Assembly (NCBI GenBank): GCA_039026975.1
Contig: JBCCLI010000295.1
Span: forward strand, 1-8,319
Source: JBCBKZ01 sp039026975
GTDB taxonomy: Bacteria > Bacteroidota > Bacteroidia > J057
Direction: 5' to 3'
DNA length: 8,319 nucleotides
Part shown: positions 1-4,916 of the stretch, piece after piece
Layout of the letters: the number at the start of each line of letters is the position of its first letter
Numbering within the stretch: the stretch's first letter is position 1
Program-made: the position numbers and the translations under genes
The notes under the pieces: generated by a model
What the model saw: the letters and a program-made list of their open reading frames with translations, nothing else
Database searches by the model: none
What the model was told of the DNA's origin: nothing

Positions 1-486
1 CTCTTCATCAAGGTTTGTTTCTATAAGAAGGCCCGTCATGCCTATCATGGCATTTAGGGGAGTTCTGATCTCATGGCTCATGGTAGAAAGGAACTGCGCC
101 TTAGCCTTGGATCCCTCTTCTGCCTTTTCTTTTGCTTTTCGAAGGTGTATTTCGGCTTGCTTACGTTGGGAAACTTCCTGGAAAAGTAAGGCATTTTTTT
201 CTTCCAGATAATGGGTTCTTTCTTTAATCTTATCCTGTAGTTCTTTGGAGTGTTTTTCCAGGCTACTCTGCTTTTTCCCGATGAAATAGGCAAACAGTCC
301 CAAAAAGAAAGGAGCAGTAGCTATCACCCAATGTAATGGCTGGTAGGTAAATAGCAGGTACATCCCCTCCAAGGTGAAGGGATATTCCCTAAAAGATAAA
401 TCATACGTAACAGGAGCTATAGGGAATAATAGACCAAATAACATACCCGTCAGGGTATACTTAGCGGTCGGAGAAAGAAGCTGCAT
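1..486 (-). CDS. Membrane sensor histidine kinase, N-terminal part (gene runs off the left edge)
   Basis: Reading the minus strand from the ATG at 486 gives 162 residues that are still open at position 1. Residues about 8-28 and 49-70 are hydrophobic and look like two membrane helices joined by a short acidic/aromatic loop. No PAS, Cache or other sensor domain is visible. Residues about 73-130 are rich in K, E and Q and look like a coiled-coil linker. The linker leads into the HisKA H-box STMSHEIRTPLNAMIG, whose phospho-acceptor is His138. The ATPase domain, and any receiver domain that would make it a hybrid kinase, lie outside the window. The start was chosen because it is the first ATG after an in-frame TAA and fits the predicted helix. 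The H-box makes the kinase call firm, but the signal and partner regulator are unknown. It is separated from the gene on its right by that gene's terminator, so it probably has its own promoter. Confidence 0.93.
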   Translation of the reverse strand, partial: MQLLSPTAKYTLTGMLFGLLFPIAPVTYDLSFREYPFTLEGMYLLFTYQPLHWVIATAPFFLGLFAYFIGKKQSSLEKHSKELQDKIKERTHYLEEKNALLFQEVSQRKQAEIHLRKAKEKAEEGSKAKAQFLSTMSHEIRTPLNAMIGMTGLLIETNLDEE

Positions 487-537
487 GCTTTTCTTTAAAA
501 CCCCAAGAACATAGTTGAGTAGCCAATTTTACAATGT

Positions 538-545
538 CAAACCTA
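538..545 (-). promoter_or_regulatory. Candidate Bacteroidota -7 box (TAGGTTTG) for the histidine kinase
   Basis: The minus strand reads TAGGTTTG, an exact match to the TAnnTTTG element of the Bacteroidota primary sigma factor. It lies about 50 bp upstream of the kinase ATG and downstream of the neighbouring gene's terminator. I see no convincing TTTG-type -33 element at the expected distance, so this rests on the -7 match and position alone. Confidence 0.4.
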
Positions 546-620
546 CCAAGCAGGAGCTTTATAAGAAGCTGGAATCCGTAGACATCCTAACAGAAATTAG
601 GGTTTGGGGCTTTTTGTATA

Positions 621-658
621 AAAAACTAAGGCTCGATTCTGGTAGAATCGAGCCTTAG
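621..658 (-). terminator. Strong Rho-independent terminator of the CotH-like gene
   Basis: A perfect 14-bp inverted repeat (CTAAGGCTCGATTC at 626-639 and its complement at 645-658) encloses a 5-nt loop. Read on the minus strand, the hairpin starts about 20 bp after the stop codon at 679 and is followed directly by TTTTT (621-625). This is the standard intrinsic terminator layout for that strand. The plus strand has no T-run after the stem, so it looks one-directional. Confidence 0.92.
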
Positions 659-678
659 CAGTAGAAAATCGGAATGTA

Positions 679-1725
679 TTAATAGGTACAATTCAGGGAG
701 AATGCTTTCTCCATTCTGATTCTGTTCTCTATGGTTCTGTAAAAATCATCTAAATAGATTTTGGACTGGTACTTCTGCATTTTGTCTAAATGAGGAGAGT
801 TCTTGTACAAGGCATAGATATCCTCTTTTTTCTCTATGAATTTCTCTATTACCTCCTCTAATATGCTAGGATCCGGACATAGCCCCTGATAAATTCTATC
901 CTTCACCTCTTTGATGGGTAGTTTATCATCAGGAACGGCATAGGTGGTATTGACCATACCAGAGTAGTCAAAATCATAAGGTACTGCATACAGACTTTGG
1001 TCAGTAAAGCTGGTAGGCCTCATCAACTTCACATTGTGGAGATTAGGGATGGCCCAGTCTGTGTTTCCTATCAAGTATTGGAATACGCTTACCAGCGTCA
1101 TCTGATACTGGTCACAAACAGCTTGGCCTAACTTTTCTGTTTCCAGTTCTACACAGCTATTTCTACCCGTCATATGTTTAGTAGGCTCTATGATAATTCC
1201 TGGCTTCTGGAAGGGCTTTTCTTTCTCTTCAGTATCTATATAGGTAATGTTGACTAACTGAGCCTTAAAGCTCTTGTCCGTTAACAAGTTGAAAATCTTG
1301 TAGGCATAGTATTCCTGGTAGATATACTGTTCATATATGCCAGAGCTTTTACAGTTAGTAACCAGCTTAACTTTTTTCAAAGGATATTCCTGAGCAGAAT
1401 TAAATTCTGTCTTCTTGAAGTTCATCTTGATGGGAGGAAGATAGCAGTGTCTTCTACGAAATTCTCCTCTGGCCTTAATCCTAATCTCCTTTTCCATCAT
1501 GACGTGTTCTCCACAATTGTAGGATATGGTGGCCGCTTGGTACTCATCCTTATATTTCTCTTTTCTAAGCTTTTTGAAATCAAAGCTCAGCGTAATGTTG
1601 AGCGGTTCTTCATGCTGGAATAAACTCAGGGTGTCCGGAATGACGATCTGTCCTACAGATCTTGCCGGTAATAAGCCTATAAGGCTAATGAGTGCGAGGC
1701 TGATAAGTTTGTTAAGTTTCGTCAT
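679..1725 (-). CDS. Secreted protein with a CotH-like (kinase-fold) motif pattern, function unknown
   Basis: The product has 348 residues. Residues 1-25 form a signal peptide (MTKLNK, then a hydrophobic core ending near ARSVGQ), so it is probably exported. The order of conserved-looking segments resembles CotH spore-coat and secreted kinase-like proteins. A basic KARGEFRRR...LPPIKMNF segment lies at about 84-103. It is followed by a long helical stretch with YEQYIYQEYYAYKIFN (131-146), then a strand-like LVNITYID (157-164). IGNTDWAIPNLHN lies at 219-231 and VPYDFDYSG at 248-256. In a kinase fold, D223 and the DFD at 251-253 would be the catalytic or metal-binding acids. Five cysteines after the signal peptide could form disulfides in the periplasm. 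It ends in a strong terminator and appears monocistronic. The CotH link is motif-based inference; the sequence is divergent and the substrate is unknown. No Shine-Dalgarno precedes the ATG, as usual in this phylum. Confidence 0.85.
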   Translation of the reverse strand: MTKLNKLISLALISLIGLLPARSVGQIVIPDTLSLFQHEEPLNITLSFDFKKLRKEKYKDEYQAATISYNCGEHVMMEKEIRIKARGEFRRRHCYLPPIKMNFKKTEFNSAQEYPLKKVKLVTNCKSSGIYEQYIYQEYYAYKIFNLLTDKSFKAQLVNITYIDTEEKEKPFQKPGIIIEPTKHMTGRNSCVELETEKLGQAVCDQYQMTLVSVFQYLIGNTDWAIPNLHNVKLMRPTSFTDQSLYAVPYDFDYSGMVNTTYAVPDDKLPIKEVKDRIYQGLCPDPSILEEVIEKFIEKKEDIYALYKNSPHLDKMQKYQSKIYLDDFYRTIENRIRMEKAFSLNCTY

Positions 1726-1988
1726 CGCGTTTTAATAAAGATCGCGTATCATTAACTGCCCTAAAGAACGCTTCCCATTCCCACTAGTTCCACTTCTGTT
1801 ACAACTTTTTACAAAGCTTCATGCCTTATGACATTTAACAGAATAGAAGCAAACATGCATACCTGTTTACTATTTAATAAATCTCATAAGCAAAAGGTTC
1901 TAATTCATTAATAAATTTATGATACTGATAAATTATAACAGTGTAATGAAAAGCTTAGATATTATCTAATATGTACTAAATCTCTAGC

Positions 1989-2387
1989 CTATTCACAAAA
2001 TTCTGTTAACACACCAAAGGTAGACTTAGGATGTAGGAAGGCAATGTGTAAGCCTTCTGCCCCCTTCCTGGGCTCTGTATCTATTAAACGGATTCCCTTC
2101 TCAGCTACTTCATCCAGCTTTTCCTGTAGTTGTTTTACAGCAAAGGCTATATGATGGATACCTTCTCCTCTTTTCTCTATGAATTTAGCCACTGGGCCTG
2201 TGGGGGAGGTGCTTTCCAGCAACTCTATCTTGGTGGGGCCCACTTTATAAAAGGCTGTTCTTACCTGCTGGTCTGGTACTTCTTCTATTAGGTAGCACGT
2301 TAAGCCAAGTACTTCTTCATAGTATTTCCTGGCAGTGTCCAGATTCTTTACGGCTATTCCTATATGTTCTATATGGCTAGGGATCAT
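1989..2387 (-). CDS. mce: Methylmalonyl-CoA epimerase
   Basis: This 132-residue VOC-superfamily enzyme interconverts (R)- and (S)-methylmalonyl-CoA in the cytoplasm, linking propionyl-CoA and succinyl-CoA through the B12-dependent mutase. The protein begins with HIEHIGIAVKNLD (5-17), whose His8 is the expected first metal ligand. The second beta-alpha-beta module carries GEGIHHIAFAV (74-84), with His79 as a ligand, and VLTEF (126-130), with Glu129 as a ligand. Between them lie DQQVRTAFYKVG (39-50) and KIELLES (53-59), which match the family pattern and supply the glutamine-type ligand region. The length is normal for bacterial epimerases. The gene stands alone here without mutase or carboxylase genes, which is common. 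The start at 2387 is supported because the HxxHIG motif begins immediately after it. A nearby ATG a few bases upstream hits a stop after two codons. Confidence 0.95.
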   Translation of the reverse strand: MIPSHIEHIGIAVKNLDTARKYYEEVLGLTCYLIEEVPDQQVRTAFYKVGPTKIELLESTSPTGPVAKFIEKRGEGIHHIAFAVKQLQEKLDEVAEKGIRLIDTEPRKGAEGLHIAFLHPKSTFGVLTEFCE

Positions 2388-2394
2388 AACATTT

Positions 2395-2417
2395 CTGCTT
2401 AGCAGGTCTAAATAGAC
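2395..2417. promoter_or_regulatory. Two adjacent palindromes in the mce leader
   Basis: CTGCTTAGCAG (2395-2405) is a perfect palindrome around a central T. It abuts GTCTAAATAGAC (2406-2417), which has perfect 5-bp arms around AA. Both lie 8-30 bp upstream of the epimerase start. They could be operator half-sites or small leader hairpins. No regulator can be assigned, and the arms are short enough that chance is possible. Confidence 0.25.
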
Positions 2418-2626
2418 AGTAGATAATAATTTTTCTCTTATTTAAAGAAAAATGTAGCATAAAAACCCGTTACAAGCAGGTAGATAAGACTGCGCTGGTA
2501 AAAAAATAGATAGGTGACCTTAGGCCTAGTGTGTATGATGGGTTAGTATTTCACTTTTCAACAGCTGATGTAGTCCCTACATATTCACATACATTTTAGG
2601 CGGGAGCTGTGTCTACTCACTTAAGA

Positions 2627-2634
2627 TATGTTTG
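2627..2634 (+). promoter_or_regulatory. Candidate -7 box (TATGTTTG) of the EamA transporter gene
   Basis: TATGTTTG is an exact match to the Bacteroidota TAnnTTTG element and ends 24 bp before the transporter's ATG at 2659. This would give a leader of roughly 15-20 nt. The -33 region is weak, with no clear TTTG at the usual spacing. The assignment is inference from motif and position. Confidence 0.45.
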
Positions 2635-2658
2635 AATGTGCGTATATGATTCACCCTT

Positions 2659-3516
2659 ATGCAACTCACTGCTTACCAAAAAGGAATAGGGGCTATGCTA
2701 ATAGCTACCATCCTTTTCAGTACCTCAGGACTTTTTGTGAAGCTTCTGGAGGAGGATGTTTACACCATAGCAGGTTTTAGGGCCTTGTTTGCTTTATTCC
2801 CTTTTGCCATCATTTACCGTAGGGAGTTGTGGAATGTGAATGCCCAAATGTTCCTTAGTGCCATATTATATGCCTGTACCTGTCTCTTCTTTGTCATTGC
2901 CACCAAGAAGACTACGGCAGCTAATGCTATTTTCCTACAGTTTACAGCTCCTTTATATGTCTTGATTGGAGAACCCCTAATATTTGGGTTGAAGTATAAG
3001 AAGTTAGATATCCTAACAGTGTTAGCGGTTTTGGTTGGGATGGGCTGTTTTTTCCATGACGATCTAGGCACAGGAGATATGATAGGAAACCTAATAGCCT
3101 TAGTTAGTGGGGTAACCTTAGCCGGATTTATGCTCAACCAGCGGAAGAACAGCCAACAATATCATGCTTCAGCCATATTCTGGGGGAATATTCTGCTAGT
3201 GGGCTTCTGTTTTTTCTTTCTTCCTTCTGATATGGCTCCGTCTCCTGTAGAGTGGGGGATGCTACTATTTTTAGGGGTCTTTCAAATAGGGATAGCCTTC
3301 TCTTTTTTCACCTTTGCCCTCAAAAGGGTGTTAGCTGTGGAAGTTTCTCTCATGGGTACGCTGGAACCTATTTTAAACCCTATTTGGGTAGTAGTAGGAT
3401 ATGGAGAATTTCCTACTACCTGGGCTATGGCAGGCGGAGGAATTATTGTGGGAACGTTGATTTATAGAACGATCTACCTAAGCCGTAGATCGGCAATAGC
3501 AGATGAAGAGTTTTGA
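2659..3516 (+). CDS. EamA/DMT-family inner-membrane transporter (10 helices, substrate unknown)
   Basis: The product has 285 residues and is strongly hydrophobic throughout, with space for ten membrane helices arranged as two EamA repeats (about 10-133 and 143-270). The first repeat opens with GAMLIATILFSTSGLFVKLL and carries TTAANAIFLQFTAPLYV (85-101) before its last helix. The second carries the matching VEVSLMGTLEPILNPIWVVV (228-247), then YGEFP. The Thr-Ala...AP and LEP...P patterns at the ends of the two repeats are typical of drug/metabolite transporters. Family members export or import amino acids, nucleosides or other metabolites, and nothing here narrows that down. The tail after the last helix is short and charged (RRSAIADEEF). 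The gene is divergent from mce with a 271-bp gap and appears to be a single-gene unit. No Shine-Dalgarno is seen. The ATG at 2659 fits a short cytoplasmic N-terminus. Confidence 0.93.
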   Translation: MQLTAYQKGIGAMLIATILFSTSGLFVKLLEEDVYTIAGFRALFALFPFAIIYRRELWNVNAQMFLSAILYACTCLFFVIATKKTTAANAIFLQFTAPLYVLIGEPLIFGLKYKKLDILTVLAVLVGMGCFFHDDLGTGDMIGNLIALVSGVTLAGFMLNQRKNSQQYHASAIFWGNILLVGFCFFFLPSDMAPSPVEWGMLLFLGVFQIGIAFSFFTFALKRVLAVEVSLMGTLEPILNPIWVVVGYGEFPTTWAMAGGGIIVGTLIYRTIYLSRRSAIADEEF

Positions 3517-3622
3517 GTGGGGCTCTCAAAGTTTATGCCTAAATTTCTAACTGCGCAATGGGAAAGGAGAAGGGTTAGTGAATGTCTATTGTCTGTTTCT
3601 GAAAGTAAGTAACCCTATTATT

Positions 3623-3694
3623 ATGAGAATTCTCTTGAATACTAGTTTGCGTATCATCCCGCTCCTGGCGTTTACCTTTTCTGCCTGCTCTTAG
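3623..3694 (+). pseudogene. Mini-ORF encoding only a lipoprotein signal peptide (23 aa); likely remnant of a lipoprotein gene
   Basis: The ATG at 3623 opens a 23-codon frame with a basic start (MRIL, then R10), a hydrophobic core (IIPLLAFTF) and a lipobox-like FSAC with Cys at residue 22. Ser23 and a TAG stop follow. This is the complete architecture of a lipoprotein signal peptide and nothing else. Directly after the stop, a different frame (3694-3762) stays open for 22 codons (DAINVVIPTTFGEKT...) and ends at TGA. A single indel near 3690 could therefore have joined them in a slightly longer lipoprotein. I consider a decayed lipoprotein gene most likely. A genuine mini-lipoprotein or a chance ORF are the alternatives. 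There is no clear promoter or ribosome binding site. Confidence 0.35.
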
Positions 3695-3970
3695 ACGCTA
3701 TAAATGTAGTTATTCCTACTACTTTCGGAGAAAAAACTATGTTTTTACTTAATCAGAATTGACTTATATACCTGATAAACAGAATCTTGTAGATTTATCT
3801 ATAGGTTAGTGCAAGAAAATCAACAAGTGATAAATTAACTCCGTAGGGGTAAGATTAGATTTCCTTGACCTGCTTTAAAGGTCTTAATCCTCAGCTACCG
3901 ATAGCATGATTTTCAGAAAATTTCCTGGTAGATGTTTGGAAAATATATGAAGAACCTACTATATTAGGAT

Positions 3971-4025
3971 AAATTGGTTAACCAATTACCAGTTAACCAA
4001 AAGCCAATTACCAGTTAACCAAAAA
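3971..4025. promoter_or_regulatory. Cluster of three GTTAAC-centred operator-like sites upstream of gntR
   Basis: Site 1 (3971-3988) reads AAATTGGTTAACCAATTA and contains a perfect 14-bp palindrome (3973-3986). It matches the enterobacterial UxuR/ExuR operator AAATTGGTATACCAATTT except for the two central bases and the last one. Sites 2 (3986-4003) and 3 (4008-4025) share the core CCAGTTAACCAAAA and so contain GGTTAACTGG on the minus strand. TTGGT..ACCAA-type dyads are the usual targets of FadR/FCD GntR regulators, and the next gene, starting 18 bp downstream, is one. The cluster sits where a repressor would block initiation, so autoregulation is the natural reading. Binding itself is inference. 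Confidence 0.7.
3982..4024 (+). repeat. Two-copy direct repeat, 21 identical bases with 22-bp period
   Basis: The bases at 3982-4002 are repeated exactly at 4004-4024, separated by one G. Each copy runs from CCAATTACC to GTTAACCAAAA and carries one GTTAAC operator core. The 22-bp spacing is close to two helical turns, which would place two bound dimers on the same DNA face. The second copy probably arose by local tandem duplication. Confidence 0.9.
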
Positions 4026-4042
4026 TTAGTAGATCTATTCTT

Positions 4043-4756
4043 ATGTCTAATTTACTACATAACTTTAGTGAAATCAGGATTCAGAGCCCCATAGAAATCA
4101 TTATGAATCAGATTAAAGGGCTTATTACCTCGGGCCAATTGAAGCCAGGAGATAAATTGCCTCCTGAAAGAAAACTCGCTGAAAAACTAGGTGTAGGAAG
4201 AAGCCACGTGAGAGAAGCCATTAGGAAGCTGGAATTCTACGGTATCCTGAAAACGGTTCCTCAAAGTGGGACTATGGTAGCTGGGATTGGGATAACAGCT
4301 TTGGAAGGATTAATAACTGATGTACTCAAATTGGAGAATTCAGACTTTGCTTCCCTGGTGGAAACCAGGGTAATTTTAGAACAGCAAACTGCCTACTTAG
4401 CGGCTGAAAGAAGGACGGAGGAAGACATCGTAAATATTCAAAAGGCTTTAGATGCCTATGTAGAGAAAGTGGAGGATGGAAAACAGGCTGTTGAAGAAGA
4501 TTTAATGTTTCATCTAGCCATTGCAGAGGCGAGCAAGAATTCTGTACTAAAGTCTCTCATGCTGATTATTACGCCTGATATTATTCATAGCTTTAATAAG
4601 CTTGAGGTTTGTAAAGATGGCAACATCTTTAAGGCTCTCGAGGAACATAAACTTATTCTGGAGCACATTGTAAATGGAAAACCTAGACTGTCTGCAGCAG
4701 CTATGCAAGAGCATTTACAAGACGTTCTGGACTATAGTGTTTCCCTACTTGAATGA
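4043..4756 (+). CDS. GntR-family transcriptional regulator, FadR/FCD subfamily
   Basis: The product has 237 residues in two domains. Residues about 15-80 form the GntR winged helix: IEIIMNQIKGLITSGQLKPG leads into KLPPERKLAEKLGVGRSHVREAIRKLE (recognition helix near 51-62) and the wing TVPQSGTMVA. Residues about 100-232 form an all-helical FCD ligand domain. D153, H157, H202 and H224 occupy the four metal-ligand positions with family spacing (DxxxH; 22 residues between the last two His). ETR at 107-109 supplies the arginine often used to hold a carboxylate. FCD regulators usually sense small organic or sugar acids through this metal site. The gene lies just upstream of susC in the same orientation, and matching operator-like sites precede both genes. 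Alginate systems of marine Flavobacteriia are known to be controlled by a similar FCD GntR repressor, so a uronate-type effector is my inference. Confidence 0.95.
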   Translation: MSNLLHNFSEIRIQSPIEIIMNQIKGLITSGQLKPGDKLPPERKLAEKLGVGRSHVREAIRKLEFYGILKTVPQSGTMVAGIGITALEGLITDVLKLENSDFASLVETRVILEQQTAYLAAERRTEEDIVNIQKALDAYVEKVEDGKQAVEEDLMFHLAIAEASKNSVLKSLMLIITPDIIHSFNKLEVCKDGNIFKALEEHKLILEHIVNGKPRLSAAAMQEHLQDVLDYSVSLLE

Positions 4757-4788
4757 CGGATATTGACATTGAAGGACAACTAACAACT

Positions 4789-4806
4789 TAATAGGTTAAC
4801 TGATTC
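4789..4806. promoter_or_regulatory. Fourth GTTAAC operator-like site, upstream of susC
   Basis: The sequence TAATAGGTTAACTGATTC shares the 9-mer GGTTAACTG with the minus strand of both sites 2 and 3 ahead of gntR, and is symmetric as AAT..GTTAAC..ATT. It lies 32 bp after the gntR stop and about 110 bp before the susC ATG, in the only gap between the two genes. It is the sequence-level link suggesting the GntR protein also controls susCD. It is less symmetric than site 1, so affinity may be lower. Confidence 0.55.
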
Positions 4807-4824
4807 TGGTGCTTTTTGAAAAAT

Positions 4825-4840
4825 GGTGGCTTCGGCTGCC
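4825..4840 (+). other. Small UUCG-tetraloop hairpin in the gntR-susC gap
   Basis: GGTGGC-TTCG-GCTGCC folds into a 6-bp stem (two G-U pairs) closed by C(UUCG)G, one of the most stable RNA tetraloops. It is followed by CTGGAGTTTTATTG. It may be a weak terminator for gntR or a leader structure of the susC mRNA. The T-run is short and not adjacent to the stem, so I do not call it a terminator. Confidence 0.35.
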
Positions 4841-4916
4841 CTGGAGTTTTATTGTCTAAAGTGAATACACTTCTACAGACAAATTACTATCAAATTAATT
4901 CTAATAAACTACTATT

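Larger units (their letters stand above)
3517..4042. other. 526-bp intergenic region between the EamA gene and gntR
   Basis: No full-length gene is visible on either strand. From left to right it holds the following. A weak hairpin overlaps the transporter stop (TTTGAG at 3512-3517 with CTCAAA at 3525-3530), with no real T-tract. A mini-ORF encodes a lipoprotein signal peptide (3623-3694). An imperfect stem (GACCT 3867-3871 with AGGTC 3879-3883, extended by GATTA and TAATC after an asymmetric bulge) lies further right. The GTTAAC operator cluster (3971-4025) abuts gntR. The gntR promoter is not obvious: GATGTTTG at 3931-3938 and TAAATTGG at 3970-3977 each differ from TAnnTTTG by one base, and the second overlaps the first operator. 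Confidence 0.6.

Noticed and set aside
78..293. Lysine/arginine-rich 71-aa frame on the minus strand
   Set aside because: It overlaps the histidine kinase linker in another frame and has no domain-like features; the kinase frame carries the H-box.
1526..1735. Plus-strand 69-aa frame at the 5' end of the CotH-like gene
   Set aside because: It is antisense to the signal peptide region; its hydrophobicity mirrors the real gene and there is no independent support.
2005..2010. A further GTTAAC hexamer inside mce
   Set aside because: The flanks (TTCT and ACAC) do not match the operator set and it lies in coding sequence, so it is treated as background.
2814..3137. 107-aa minus-strand frame inside the EamA gene, and a 71-aa plus-strand frame at 3252-3467
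   Set aside because: Both lie wholly within a clear membrane transporter gene and show no recognisable motif.
3512..3530. Hairpin overlapping the EamA stop as a terminator
   Set aside because: It has only a 6-bp A/T-rich stem with a 7-nt loop and no proper T-tract.
3854..3889. Two-part stem in the intergenic region as a structured RNA or riboswitch
   Set aside because: The 5-bp helices and 9-versus-1 asymmetric bulge match no RNA family I recognise, so this is compatible with chance.
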